Assembly (NCBI GenBank): GCA_964451415.1
Contig: CAYVHU010000020.1
Span: forward strand, 1-36,369
Reading direction: 5' to 3'
From: CAYVHU01 sp964451415
GTDB taxonomy: Bacteria > Pseudomonadota > Alphaproteobacteria > Rhodospirillales > Magnetovibrionaceae
Length of the DNA: 36,369 nucleotides
Position 1 is the stretch's first letter, and each line of letters begins with the position of its first letter. The notes beneath the pieces were generated by a model. That model was given only the letters and a program-made list of their open reading frames with translations. It had not been told where the DNA came from and searched no databases. The translations under genes and the position numbers were made by a program. This document shows, piece after piece, positions 20,967-29,603 of this stretch.

Positions 20967-22781
20967 ATGATATCGAAGTCGGTCCGTGATCTGGCGATTG
21001 CGAAGGGATTGGTTGAAGATCCGGTCCCCCAGGCCTTTGTCGTTGCCGAGGGCGCAAGTGTGGTTTTGCCCGAGGGACTGGACCTTGCTGATGCAGTTTT
21101 GCAACGCACCGGACCGGATTTGGTGGTGACGACGCACGATGGAAGCGAACTTGTCATCGCGGATTATTTTATGAGTGAAACGCTGCCACAGATTGTGGAC
21201 GCACACGGCGCGCCCCTGGATGAGGCCTTGGTCGCCCCTTTGCGGGAAGATGAAGTCCCGGACCAACCGCCTCTTGATGAGGCCCCGGCGGAAACCGTGG
21301 CAGAAGTTGCAAACGAGTTTCCCGCCGATGTCCCCGCCGATGTCCCCGCCGATGTCCCCGCCGATGTCCCCGCCGATGTCCCGGATGAGATTCCGGATGA
21401 AGCCCCGGGTGCGGGGTTTGCGCCGCAAGAGCCCATCGGCAGAATCAGCGCGTCCACCGGCGAGGTTTCGGTGATGCGTGCCGCCGATGCCGCGCGCATC
21501 GGCCTTAAAACCGCAGACGCGGTCTTTCAGGGCGATATCGTGGAAACAGGTCCTGAAGCCGGGGTGGGAATCCTGCTGGCCGACGGAACATCGTTGTCCA
21601 TGGGGGCGGATGGGCGGGTGGTCCTCGATGAAATGCTCTACGACTTCGGCGCGCCGCAGAATCGCCTCGTCCTGTCTGTGCTGAAGGGGGTGTTCACCAT
21701 CGTTGCCGGCGGGATCTCCCGGATATCTCCCGATGCCATGGTTGTGCACACGACGCTGGCGACGCTCGGCGTTCGCGGCGCTCAGGTGGGCGTCGATCTT
21801 GCCGATCATGAATCCTTGAGGGTTGTGATGATGGAAAAAACCGACGGGTTCGTCGGTGAGTCCGTGGTGAGCAACCAAGGCGGCGAGGTTGTTCTCGATA
21901 AGGCCCATGCGGTGGTGAAAGTGTCTTCCTATGACGCGCCGCCGAACGAAATGGCCTCTTGTCCGCGCGATCTGCTGTTGCAGGTTTTCGGTGTGACGTT
22001 TGCTTTTCTGTCCGACGATGACGACAACGGAAACGATTATGGTTTGCGTTCCGTGTTGAGTGAAGAGCTGGCGGCAGGCGAGAGCGTGCAGGAGACTTCG
22101 CTGTGTACCCCGGCGGTGCCGGAGACTCCGGTGGAGCCGGGTTCGGTGCTGCCGGTGCAAGACGGTGTCTTTGTGGGCCGTTTGAGCGGGGGGGAATTGG
22201 GTGAAGGTGTGCTGATTTTTCGCCTTGCAGAGGATGGCGCGCCGGCTCATGGCGCCGTGGTCATCCATGAGGATGGCATGTTCGCCTATACCCCGGACCC
22301 CGATCATGACGGTGAAGACAGCTTCACCTATCGCGTTGGTGATGAGGCCGCTCACGTTGTCACCGCGGCGGTGGCGGTGAACGTGGTGACGCCCGCTCAG
22401 GAACCTGTTTTGGCCGTGGCCCATGCCGCTGGCGTTGAAAAGACCGCCATCGCGCTGGTCATCGCCGCCGCCATGCCCGCCGATGCGACGCAAACCATTG
22501 AGCAAATCACCATTTCCGGGCTTCCCGAGGGCGCTTCCTTGAGCGCGGGCGAGGACCGGGGCGATGGGCGATGGGTCTTGGGAGAAGACGATCTGAAGGG
22601 GTTGGTTTTAACGCCGCCCGCGGCATATTGCGCAACCATGGCGTTGTGCGTATGCGCCCTTTCCAGCGATGCCCGCGAGGTATGTCGTGATCTTAATGTG
22701 AGCGTGGCGCCGGTTTGCGGACAGCCCTACTTGAGCGTTTCCGACGTCGCGTTCGTTTCACTTGGGCGCGACGATGCCTGA
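20967..22781 (+). CDS. FecR-domain / VCBS-like surface protein, possibly shortened adhesin
   Basis: A 604-residue acidic protein without a classical signal peptide. Residues 1-70 (ISKSVRDLAIAKGLV, VVLPEGLDLADAVLQR) recall leader regions of type I-secreted giant adhesins. A Pro/Asp/Ala/Val repeat follows (about 119-138). A FecR-like domain comes next: GRISASTGEVSVMRA, FQGDIVETGPEAGVGILLADG, MVVHTTLATLGVRGAQVGV. Later a VCBS/cadherin-like unit appears: GVLIFRLAEDGAPAHGAVVI, FAYTPDPDHDGEDSFTYRVGD. Related proteins usually continue with many VCBS or RTX repeats and a secretion signal; this one stops early. ATG 20967 is chosen for GAGGGTG upstream. A calcium-binding DDDDNGNDYG segment lies near residue 352. 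Confidence 0.7.
   Translation: MISKSVRDLAIAKGLVEDPVPQAFVVAEGASVVLPEGLDLADAVLQRTGPDLVVTTHDGSELVIADYFMSETLPQIVDAHGAPLDEALVAPLREDEVPDQPPLDEAPAETVAEVANEFPADVPADVPADVPADVPADVPDEIPDEAPGAGFAPQEPIGRISASTGEVSVMRAADAARIGLKTADAVFQGDIVETGPEAGVGILLADGTSLSMGADGRVVLDEMLYDFGAPQNRLVLSVLKGVFTIVAGGISRISPDAMVVHTTLATLGVRGAQVGVDLADHESLRVVMMEKTDGFVGESVVSNQGGEVVLDKAHAVVKVSSYDAPPNEMASCPRDLLLQVFGVTFAFLSDDDDNGNDYGLRSVLSEELAAGESVQETSLCTPAVPETPVEPGSVLPVQDGVFVGRLSGGELGEGVLIFRLAEDGAPAHGAVVIHEDGMFAYTPDPDHDGEDSFTYRVGDEAAHVVTAAVAVNVVTPAQEPVLAVAHAAGVEKTAIALVIAAAMPADATQTIEQITISGLPEGASLSAGEDRGDGRWVLGEDDLKGLVLTPPAAYCATMALCVCALSSDAREVCRDLNVSVAPVCGQPYLSVSDVAFVSLGRDDA
21321..21380 (+). repeat. Five perfect 12-bp tandem repeats (Pro-Ala-Asp-Val)
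   Basis: CCCGCCGATGTC is repeated five times without change, coding Pro-Ala-Asp-Val units between the N-terminal leader and the FecR-like domain. Perfect identity suggests recent expansion; unit length keeps the reading frame. Confidence 0.97.
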
Positions 22782-22796
22782 AATCAGCGTCTGAAA

Positions 22797-24209
22797 TCAA
22801 CGTTTTTTGGCGTAAGGATTGTTGCCCTTGCGCACCAGCAGGCGTAGCGGAACGCCCCACAGATCAAAATCCTCGCGCAGCGCGTTGGCCAGGTAACGTA
22901 CGTAGGATTCAGGAAGTCCCTTGGCGTGGCTGACGAACAGGGCAAAGGTCGGCGGTCGCGTTTTCGGCTGCGTGATATAACGAATTTTAACGCGGCGTCC
23001 CGAGACCAGCGGTGGCGCATGATGTTCGAGAATGTGTTCCAGCCAGCGGTTCAACGCCGCCGTGGGGGTGCGGGTATTCCACACCGAGAACACATCGAGG
23101 ACCGCATCCAGAAGCTTGTTCGTTCCACGCCCGGTTTTGGCCGAAATCGTCACGACGGGAATGCCGCGAACCTGGGGCAGGGATGTCTCCAGACGATCGT
23201 GGAGTTTATTCAAAGCACTTTTGGTGTCTTTGATCAGGTCCCATTTGTTGAGTGCGATGACCAGGGCGCGGCCTTCTTCAATCACCGAACGTGCGATGGT
23301 CAGATCCTGTTTTTCCAGCATGTCGCGCGCATCGAGAACCAGCACCACCACTTGGGCGAAATCGATGGCGCGGCGCGATTCCGCGCCCGAAAGAGCCTCG
23401 ATCTTGCCCGTGACCCGGGCGCGACGGCGCAGCCCAGCGGTATCCACCAGACGGAATTCACGTTCCCCATGGGTCCATGGTACGGTTATGGAATCGCGCG
23501 TAATGCCCGCTTCCGGGCCGGTAAGCATGCGATCCTCACCCAACAGCTTGTTGATAAGGGTGGATTTTCCAACGTTGGGTCGTCCGACGATGGCCAGTTG
23601 CAGGGGGCTGACCAGGACCTTTTTATCGTCGGCTTCCTCGCCGCTGTCGCGCATGATTTCGGGTTCATGTGCGCCATGGGCGGCATGGGCGGCCTGGGCC
23701 TTGGCGGCGGCGGCGTTTTCGTCGTATGGCCGTAAGGCGTCGTACAGTTCGCCTAGTCCCTGGCCGTGTTCGGCCGATAGCGGCACCGGCTCGCCAAGTC
23801 CGAGAGCGTATGTTTCCAGAAGACCCGCCTCGCCGACTTTGCCTTCGCACTTGTTGGCCACCAGGATGACGGGGGTCTTGTGTTTGCGTAACCACATGGC
23901 AAAATGTTCGTCGATGGGCGTCAGGCCTGTGCGCGCATCAATCAAAAACAGTGCGACATCGGCGTCCAGCAGTGCCGCTTCGGTTTGTTGGCGCATGCGT
24001 GATTCGAGGGAATCGTCGTGGGCGTTTTCCAGCCCGGCGGTGTCGATGATGCGAAAGGTCATGTCGCCGATTGACCCTTTGCCTTCGCGTCGATCGCGCG
24101 TGACGCCCGGCGTATCGTCGACGATGGCCACGCGTTTGCCCACCAGACGGTTGAACAAGGTTGACTTGCCCACGTTGGGGCGGCCGATGATGGCAATGGT
24201 GAAGCTCAT
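22797..24209 (-). CDS. der: Ribosome-assembly GTPase Der (EngA)
   Basis: A 470-residue protein with two tandem GTPase domains, each starting with GRPNVGKS (near residues 9 and about 209). G3 motifs DTAGLEN and DTAGLRRR, and G4 motifs NKCE and NKWD, are visible. A C-terminal KH-like domain follows (VKIRYITQPKTRPPTFALFVSHAKGLPESYVRYL) and a basic tail. Der is needed for 50S subunit maturation. The ATG at 24209 is 15 bp after the bamB stop, so it is third in the operon after the YfgM-like gene and bamB, a common order in proteobacteria. It converges with the FecR/VCBS-type gene. Confidence 0.97.
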   Translation of the reverse strand: MSFTIAIIGRPNVGKSTLFNRLVGKRVAIVDDTPGVTRDRREGKGSIGDMTFRIIDTAGLENAHDDSLESRMRQQTEAALLDADVALFLIDARTGLTPIDEHFAMWLRKHKTPVILVANKCEGKVGEAGLLETYALGLGEPVPLSAEHGQGLGELYDALRPYDENAAAAKAQAAHAAHGAHEPEIMRDSGEEADDKKVLVSPLQLAIVGRPNVGKSTLINKLLGEDRMLTGPEAGITRDSITVPWTHGEREFRLVDTAGLRRRARVTGKIEALSGAESRRAIDFAQVVVLVLDARDMLEKQDLTIARSVIEEGRALVIALNKWDLIKDTKSALNKLHDRLETSLPQVRGIPVVTISAKTGRGTNKLLDAVLDVFSVWNTRTPTAALNRWLEHILEHHAPPLVSGRRVKIRYITQPKTRPPTFALFVSHAKGLPESYVRYLANALREDFDLWGVPLRLLVRKGNNPYAKKR

Positions 24210-24223
24210 GGTGTTGTTTCAGC

Positions 24224-25576
24224 CTAGCGGTATGCGGACAATGTGGCGTCGTCGGAAAGGAAATAGACCGTTCCGTCGGCGATGATCGGCGGCACGGAAA
24301 CACCGCCCGGCATTTCTTCGGAACCGATGATCTTTCCCGTGTACGGCGAGATCGCCAGTGCCCTGCCAGAGGATCCGGCGACGATCAGACGGTTGCTGAC
24401 CAGCAACGGCCCGGTCCATATGATGGGCCCGGAACGGTCTTTCGGGTCGTCCCAGCGCGGGAGGGTGCGCACCCAGATCACGCGGCCGGTATCGCGTTCC
24501 ATGGCGGCGAGTTCTTCATTGCCGGTCAGGGTGAAGAGATAGTTCCCCGCAACCCAAAAGGATTCGTCGCCGCCGATATTCTTTTCCCACACGCGCCGCC
24601 CGGTGCGCAGGTTGATGGAGACCATCAACCCGCTGTTGGACAGGGCGAACACGCGTCCGCGGTCGATGATGGGGTTGGCGCGGATATCGGCCAACGCCGC
24701 CGTAGCGTCGGTGCGGCGTCGTGAAACCAGGGAGTCCATCCACAATTGACGACCATTCTCGACCTTCAAGGCGACCAATTCGCCCGATGAAAACGGCGCC
24801 ACCACGACACCGTTGTCCACTGCGGGGCTCGCCCCGCCCAGCAAGACGGCCAGTTCTTCGGCCCCGGAGTGGCTCCACAGCAAACGGCCGTCCGAGGCGG
24901 CCAGGGTGTGTAGCTTGTTGTCCAGGGAAATAGCGAAGACGCGTCCGCCGCGCACGCTCGGTGCGGAATGGATCGGCGCCGAGACCGTCTTGCGCCAGAT
25001 GATTTTTCCCGTCTTCGCGTTCAGCGCCAGCACCTGCGCATAACCCGTTCCGGCGAAGATACGTCCGTTATTGTAGGCCAAACCGCCCGCGATATGGGCG
25101 TCGTCTGCGCCGCGCGGCGTTAAATCCGTACGCCATAGGCGGGCACCGGTTTTGCTGTCGAAGGCCGAAACGGTGCTGTCGGTGTCGATGGTGTATACGC
25201 GGCCTTGTGCCACAATGGGCGTGGTGGTCAGACGATGCCCAGAATCTGCCCCCGCGCCGATGTCGGCCGACCAGATCAGACGCAGATGCGTGGCTGCGGA
25301 AATATGATACATGGCGTGATTGGCGTAACCGCCGTTTTGCGGCCAATTCGGGGTTGGGGAAGGGGCCGGCAAAAGGATTTTCGTTTGGCGCAGGGTCGCA
25401 TCCGGTTGCAGCGCGCTTTCGTGACGCAGCACGGAAATTCGCTTGCCCGGCAGGGGGGGAGCTTCGCGACTGCCAAACCACGTGCTACAGGCGCTGGCCG
25501 TGAGCGAAAGGCTTGCCACGGCCAAAATGCGACCGAGAGTGCGAATGAGTGTGCGGATTGTGGTTGCGTGCTTCAC
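24224..25576 (-). CDS. bamB: BamB outer-membrane assembly lipoprotein
   Basis: A 450-residue PQQ-like beta-propeller lipoprotein of the BAM complex, which folds beta-barrel proteins into the outer membrane. The signal peptide ends in the lipobox LTASAC, with Cys30 the lipidation site. Propeller blade repeats are seen throughout, for example GRVYTIDTDSTVSAFDSKTGARLWR, GRIFAGTGYAQVLALNAKTGKIIWRK and GRVFALSNSGLMVSINLRTGRRVWE. The start is GTG at 25576 with AAAGGGG 8-14 bases upstream. It sits between a YfgM-like gene and der in the same orientation, the usual arrangement. Confidence 0.93.
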   Translation of the reverse strand: MKHATTIRTLIRTLGRILAVASLSLTASACSTWFGSREAPPLPGKRISVLRHESALQPDATLRQTKILLPAPSPTPNWPQNGGYANHAMYHISAATHLRLIWSADIGAGADSGHRLTTTPIVAQGRVYTIDTDSTVSAFDSKTGARLWRTDLTPRGADDAHIAGGLAYNNGRIFAGTGYAQVLALNAKTGKIIWRKTVSAPIHSAPSVRGGRVFAISLDNKLHTLAASDGRLLWSHSGAEELAVLLGGASPAVDNGVVVAPFSSGELVALKVENGRQLWMDSLVSRRRTDATAALADIRANPIIDRGRVFALSNSGLMVSINLRTGRRVWEKNIGGDESFWVAGNYLFTLTGNEELAAMERDTGRVIWVRTLPRWDDPKDRSGPIIWTGPLLVSNRLIVAGSSGRALAISPYTGKIIGSEEMPGGVSVPPIIADGTVYFLSDDATLSAYR

Positions 25577-25618
25577 CGATAGCCCCTTTGGCTTTGGATG
25601 CCCGTTTTACGGACCGCT

Positions 25619-26287
25619 TTACTGGCCGTTCATTGATTGTACGAGGTCCCGGGCGCGTTGGGCCATGCCTTGGGGCGCCGCGGTGCTGGAGGCCAGCTTT
25701 TCAAAAATGGAGCGGGCGGTTTTCCGATCGCCGGCTTCGAGTGCAATCAGCCCCAGAAGTTCCCGGGCGCTGAAACGGTAAGGTTGACTGTCTTCCGCGA
25801 TGGCCTTCAAGCGCAGTTCCAGCCCTGCGCGGTCGTAATTTCCGGCGTTGACTTCTACCGCCGCGCCCAGGATGTTGGCCAAGTCCGATAACGCGATGTT
25901 GGATGAGGTGTCATAGGCGATGGTTTTATAAAGCTTTGCCGCGCCCTTCGCGTCGCCTTTTTTCGCCAGCATCGCCGCGTGTTCGAATTGCGCCAAGACG
26001 CGGTAACCGGACGAAGCATCGCTTTCCAGTTTTTCGAGAGCCTGAGTGGCGGCCTTGAGATTGCCCGCACGCGCCAAGGCGGTGGCGGTGCTGAATGTGG
26101 CGGCTTCGTGTGTACGCGTCGATGTGTCGTATTTCAACCAGCCTTGATAGCCCGCGACGGCGATAACCAGCAAAATGGCGGCCCCCACAACATAAACGCC
26201 ATAGCGCTGCCAGAACTGGGCAATGCGTTCTTCGCGCATTTCGTCGTTGACTTCGCGAATAAGGGCGTCTTCGTTGGGGTTGGACAC
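25619..26287 (-). CDS. YfgM-like tetratricopeptide membrane protein
   Basis: A 222-residue protein with a cytosolic N-terminus (EDALIREVNDEMREERIAQFWQRYG), one membrane helix (VYVVGAAILLVIAVAGYQGWL) and a periplasmic TPR-like domain with repeated helix pairs (ATFSTATALARAGNLKAATQALEKL, AMLAKKGDAKGAAKLYKTI, LLGLIALEAGDRKTARSIFEKL). This matches the YfgM/DUF2133 group, an ancillary SecYEG partner that links to periplasmic chaperones. The start is GTG at 26287 with AGGAGA upstream. It is first of the operon with bamB and der, which fits a role in outer-membrane protein export. Confidence 0.85.
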   Translation of the reverse strand: MSNPNEDALIREVNDEMREERIAQFWQRYGVYVVGAAILLVIAVAGYQGWLKYDTSTRTHEAATFSTATALARAGNLKAATQALEKLESDASSGYRVLAQFEHAAMLAKKGDAKGAAKLYKTIAYDTSSNIALSDLANILGAAVEVNAGNYDRAGLELRLKAIAEDSQPYRFSARELLGLIALEAGDRKTARSIFEKLASSTAAPQGMAQRARDLVQSMNGQ

Positions 26288-26431
26288 GGGCGTCTCCTGG
26301 TTGGAACGGTTCAGGTATAACCGCTGTTGCGATTTTGGTGCGCAGGGCGGAAAATGCCGTCCCTGAGCACCGCCAACATACCCAAGCGCGTGCGCCTTGG
26401 CAAACGCTCAGAAGCACTAAAAAACAGGGGC

Positions 26432-27007
26432 TTATCGAGACGAACCGGGTTCGTTCCCAGGCTTCCACTTGATCGAACAGCCCATGGAAGAAATTTGTTC
26501 TTGCGGACCCAGGCCGGTTTCAGCGACCTGCTTCATGGCCAGATAGAGGTCGCGGCGCGTGTCTGCGGGCGCGGTTTCCTTCTTTGAGGCGTCCAGACGA
26601 CCGCGATAGCGCAGGGCGTTGTTCTTGTCGAAACCGAAGAAATCCGGCGTGCATACGGCACCATAGGCCTGCGCCACATCCTGGTTTTCATCGTACAGGT
26701 AGGGGAAAGGGAAATCGTGCCGGGTGGCCATCGTGATCATGTTTTCGAAGGAGTCATCGGGATATTGCGCCGCGTCATTGGCGTTGATGGCGGCCACGCC
26801 GAGCCCTAAGGTCTGCAAATCGCGAACGTCGCGTATCAGGCGCGGCAGGATTGCCAGCACATAAGGACAGTGATTGCACATGAAAATGATTACCGTGCCA
26901 TTTTCACCTTTGATGTCGTCGAACCCATACGTCCGTTCATCCACGCCACGAAGACGAAAATCCGGGGCTTGCCAGCCGACATCGCAAAGCGGGGGGATTG
27001 CGGCCAT
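26432..27007 (-). CDS. Thioredoxin-fold redoxin (AhpC/TSA-like)
   Basis: A 191-residue redoxin. It starts with VGWQAPDFRLRGVDERTYGFDDIKGENGTVIIFMCNHCPYV, where CNHC is the peroxiredoxin/thioredoxin-like active site typical of this group. A later TPDFFGFDKNN contains the cis-proline-like loop, and RLDASKKETAP matches related proteins. There is no signal peptide, so it acts in the cytosol, probably as a thiol-disulfide or peroxide reductase. ATG 27007 is chosen for the family N-terminus; GGAG lies a few bases beyond the ideal distance upstream. It is divergent from the lipoprotein gene at 27121. Confidence 0.85.
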   Translation of the reverse strand: MAAIPPLCDVGWQAPDFRLRGVDERTYGFDDIKGENGTVIIFMCNHCPYVLAILPRLIRDVRDLQTLGLGVAAINANDAAQYPDDSFENMITMATRHDFPFPYLYDENQDVAQAYGAVCTPDFFGFDKNNALRYRGRLDASKKETAPADTRRDLYLAMKQVAETGLGPQEQISSMGCSIKWKPGNEPGSSR

Positions 27008-27120
27008 GGTGTGGGCGCTCCTTAACCTAAAATTAACCCTGAACGAACATTGTAGGCTACTTGTTTCTTCGTTCGGATCAAGGCCTGAGATAAGCTGGGC
27101 GGAAATTGGAGCCAAAGCTG

Positions 27121-27507
27121 ATGCGCTTTTCCCTCACACGTCTTTTCGTGGTCGTTGCCCTTGGCCTGCTGGCCTCTGCGTGCAGCAATTTTTATTCCCT
27201 TGCGCCGCGTTCCGCCATTAAGGCCGTGGGCAATCTGGCCATCGTCGATGTCGGCGTGATCATGGCCACCGGCAAAACGCTGGGTGATCAGTTCGTGTCG
27301 TATCGTACGGGCAAGGATTGCTCCACCGTGCGTCTGGAACAAGGCCGCACGTATTGCCGCGAAGATGAACCCAATCCTGTCATGTCCACCAAAAATTGCG
27401 AGCACACCCTTGGCGACGTGACGTGCTATGTGGCCAGCGCCCCCTCCTCGCAGGTTGCGAAGAAGCAGAAGAAATCCTCGACTCCGAGTCTAAATTCAGG
27501 GCGATAA
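27121..27507 (+). CDS. Small lipoprotein of unknown function
   Basis: A 128-residue lipoprotein: signal peptide MRFSLTRLFVVVALG with lipobox LLASAC, Cys21 being lipidated. The mature part reads ALKAVG-like GNLAIVDVGVIMATGKTLGDQFVSYRTGKDCSTVRLEQGRTYC, with four further cysteines (KDC, TYC, KNC, VTC) that could form two disulfides, and a Lys/Ser-rich tail. I do not recognise a named family, though similar small lipoproteins with a conserved GKD-C pattern are common in alphaproteobacteria. ATG 27121 has GGAG 10-13 bases upstream. It is 56 bp before the Sel1-repeat gene, same strand. Confidence 0.7.
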   Translation: MRFSLTRLFVVVALGLLASACSNFYSLAPRSAIKAVGNLAIVDVGVIMATGKTLGDQFVSYRTGKDCSTVRLEQGRTYCREDEPNPVMSTKNCEHTLGDVTCYVASAPSSQVAKKQKKSSTPSLNSGR

Positions 27508-27563
27508 ATTTGCATTCCGTGATGTTTTCTGTGAGGTTCGTTTGAACGACCGGGGCAGAACCG

Positions 27564-28397
27564 ATGAAACGTCTACTGTTTGCAGTTTTGGGCCTGAGCC
27601 TCGTTGCCGGCACGACGTTCTGGCTTCTGAGCACGCCTTCCAAGCCCCCTCCCGCAGAGGTGCGCAAAAGTGAAGGGGTGTCGGTTTTTGCGCAAACCTT
27701 GCTGCGCGCGCAGCAAGGTGATGCTCGCGCGCAGTATGTCATCGGACGCATGTTCGAGACGGGAAACGGTGTTCAAAAAGACATTTCCCAAGCGGTTGCC
27801 TGGTATTTGAAATCTGCGCGCCAAGGTTTTGGCGAGGCGCGTTATCGCCTGGGCTGGTTGTATGCCAACGGAATCGGCGTGCGAAAAAATTACATCAAGG
27901 CGGCCAAATGGTTCCGCATCGCCGCCGCTTTCAACAATCACGGGGCCTCTCAGTTTCAACTTGCCGAGATGTATTTTTACGGTCGCGGTGTGGCTAATGA
28001 TTATGCCAAGGCCATTGAATATTATACCCAGGCGGCCGGCAACGGTTCCGCTGTGGCGCAATACATCCTTGGTTCTATGTACGAAGATGGTTGGGGGGTG
28101 AAGCAGAACGTCATCGTTGCCTACATGTGGTTGAAACGCGCCAGCGCCAAACGTGCCCAGGTGCTTGCCTTCAACAAGCGCCTCGACCCGGTGAAAAGAT
28201 TGAAAGGCCTGCAGAAAAAAATGAATCGCTATCAAATCGAAGAAGCGGAAAAACGCCTCGCAGGCCTCGCAGGCCCCGCAGGCCTCGCAGGCCTCGCAGG
28301 CCCCGCAGGCCCCGCTGGCCTCGCAGGCCCCGCTGGCCTCGCAGGCCCCGCTGGCCTCGCAGGCCCCGCTGGCCTCGCAGGCCCCGCTGGCCAATAA
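27564..28397 (+). CDS. Sel1-repeat protein with collagen-like Gly-X-Y tail
   Basis: A 277-residue protein with an N-terminal signal or anchor (LLFAVLGLSLVAGTTFWLL). Four Sel1-like repeats follow, each with the A-x-x-x-L-G-x-x-Y/F-x-x-G-x-G-V pattern: AQYVIGRMFETGNGVQKD, ARYRLGWLYANGIGVRKN, SQFQLAEMYFYGRGVAND and AQYILGSMYEDGWGVKQN. Such helical repeats are scaffolds for protein contacts in the envelope. The last 46 residues are 15 consecutive (Leu/Pro)-Ala-Gly triplets, that is a collagen-like Gly-X-Y run, coded by a recent tandem repeat. This tail is not part of normal Sel1 proteins. Function unknown. Confidence 0.85.
   Translation: MKRLLFAVLGLSLVAGTTFWLLSTPSKPPPAEVRKSEGVSVFAQTLLRAQQGDARAQYVIGRMFETGNGVQKDISQAVAWYLKSARQGFGEARYRLGWLYANGIGVRKNYIKAAKWFRIAAAFNNHGASQFQLAEMYFYGRGVANDYAKAIEYYTQAAGNGSAVAQYILGSMYEDGWGVKQNVIVAYMWLKRASAKRAQVLAFNKRLDPVKRLKGLQKKMNRYQIEEAEKRLAGLAGPAGLAGLAGPAGPAGLAGPAGLAGPAGLAGPAGLAGPAGQ
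28257..28391 (+). repeat. 9/18-bp tandem repeat coding collagen-like tail
   Basis: Nine-base units (GGCCTCGCA or GGCCCCGCA/GGCCCCGCT) follow one another. The last part is four perfect 18-bp copies of GGCCTCGCAGGCCCCGCT at 28317-28388. Units keep frame. Perfect identity of the last copies indicates recent expansion, and the tract lies at the very 3' end of the gene. Confidence 0.97.
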
Positions 28398-28435
28398 AGA
28401 AGGTCAGGTCTTGTTTTGCCAAGCGGGCACGTTTT

Positions 28436-28750
28436 TTATCTGGAAGCTTCGCTATGGCTTTGCATAATGCGGCGCACACGCACGATTCCCTTGAAATCAT
28501 TCGGGTCTGCAACTTTACCTTTACGGACGATTTCTGCGCGATTGTGACGCGCCAGATGCACGGCTTGTTGTTTGACGGCGGTCATATAGCCCCGCCAGCC
28601 GTCCGCGCGGTCTTTTGCCTTGCGCCGCGTCTCGAAAATGCGCATGGCAAGGTCCTTGAAGGTCAGGGACGTCCCGTCTGCCAGAATCTCTAAAATAGCG
28701 CTGGCGATGGGATCGTCCTTGGGCGGTGTTTTTTCGGTATCGTCGTTCAT
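28436..28750 (-). CDS. DUF3253-like small protein
   Basis: A 104-residue soluble protein. The pattern DPIASAILEILADGTSLTFKDLAMRIF, a central WRGYMTAVKQQAVHLARHNRAEIVRKGKVADPNDFKGIVRVRRI, and the R-x-R-R ending resemble DUF3253, a winged-helix-like domain in which W-R-x-L-M, A-x-x-L-A and G-P-I-R-L-R are the conserved points. A DNA-binding role is possible but not known. ATG 28750 is the only good start. It converges with the Sel1 gene and lies 46 bp downstream of the MarC-type gene's stop, on the opposite side. Confidence 0.55.
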   Translation of the reverse strand: MNDDTEKTPPKDDPIASAILEILADGTSLTFKDLAMRIFETRRKAKDRADGWRGYMTAVKQQAVHLARHNRAEIVRKGKVADPNDFKGIVRVRRIMQSHSEASR

Positions 28751-28796
28751 GGCGCGCGGTGTATCACGCTTTGACGCGGTTGTCTTTGCTTATCCT

Positions 28797-29426
28797 TCAT
28801 GAAAACAGAACACTTTGTGCCAAACCGTCAAAAATGAATTGAACCGCCAGGGCGGCCAACAGGACGCCCACGATGCGCGAAATCACGTTCAGGCCCGTTA
28901 CCCCCAGCAATTTTTGAACTTTTCCCGCCATGAGCAGCAAAAGCAAGGTGATGGCCAGAACGCAGAGCAGCGCCCCGACAACCACCCCCCAATGGACAAG
29001 GTTGCCGTTGGATTCCGCGCTCAGCAACACCACCGCACCCATGGTGCCCGGCCCGGCGATCAACGGGGTGGCGAGGGGGAAAACGGAGATATCTTTTTTC
29101 TGGCGGGCCTCAAGGGTTTCGTCGACGGTGGTGGAGCTTGCGCCGGAGGGGTGGGCAAAAACCAAATCGATGGCGATTAACAGCAGCAAGATACCGCCTG
29201 CGGTGCGCATGGCGGCCAAGGAAATGCCCAGTTCGGCCAAAGCGGCGTTGCCGACTAGCGCGAAAACAAGCAAAATCGCCGTGGCGATCGAAACCCCTTT
29301 CCAGGCCATTGCCCGGCGTTGGTGCGGTGTCGTGTCGATGGTTAACGCGGCGAACAGCGCGGCCACATCGACGGGGCCTATGGTTGCAAAGAACGTGGTG
29401 AACGCGACGAGGGCGATTTCGTGCAT
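28797..29426 (-). CDS. MarC-family inner-membrane protein
   Basis: A 209-residue membrane protein with six hydrophobic segments, starting MHEIALVAFTTFFATIGPVDVAALFAAL, where the P-x-D near the first helix is typical of MarC/NAAT proteins. The repeat motif recurs as FPLATPLIAGPGTMGAVVLL, and the end is RIVGVLLAALAVQFIFDGL. Proteins of this family are annotated as antibiotic-resistance related or NAAT transporters, but their substrates are poorly known. ATG 29426 has GAAGGAG 6-12 bases upstream; the frame is open further upstream to 29456 without family similarity. Confidence 0.9.
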   Translation of the reverse strand: MHEIALVAFTTFFATIGPVDVAALFAALTIDTTPHQRRAMAWKGVSIATAILLVFALVGNAALAELGISLAAMRTAGGILLLLIAIDLVFAHPSGASSTTVDETLEARQKKDISVFPLATPLIAGPGTMGAVVLLSAESNGNLVHWGVVVGALLCVLAITLLLLLMAGKVQKLLGVTGLNVISRIVGVLLAALAVQFIFDGLAQSVLFS

Positions 29427-29603
29427 GGACGCTCCTTCATAGGGACGCACCTTCATATGTCCGCTTCTTCACGGGCCGTTCTTTCAAGGGTGCCGTTTGC
29501 GTGAACCCGGCCCCTAACGTTGCGCACGTCACGCTACCATGGTGCGGCGATCATTCAAAGGAAGCCTGTTGACGCCGTGCCATGATCTGTTAATCCAGGG
29601 GCC

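Noticed and set aside
20901..22505. Long minus-strand open frame (534 codons) with His/Gly/Arg-rich product
   Set aside because: It is antisense to the FecR/VCBS gene. The product is rich in His, Arg and Gly with no domain, as expected for the complement of GC-rich coding sequence. The plus-strand frame has a ribosome site and recognisable domains.
26382..26400. Imperfect hairpin CCAAGCG...CGCCTTGG considered as terminator or promoter element
   Set aside because: The stem needs a bulge, has no T-run, and lies upstream of the YfgM-like gene where no terminator is required except for the redoxin gene, which stops at 26432 upstream of it; evidence too weak to list.
28091..28693. Open frame with PRRPRRPRW-type repeats
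   Set aside because: It is the out-of-frame reading of the Sel1 gene's collagen-like repeat and runs into the antisense of the DUF3253-like gene.
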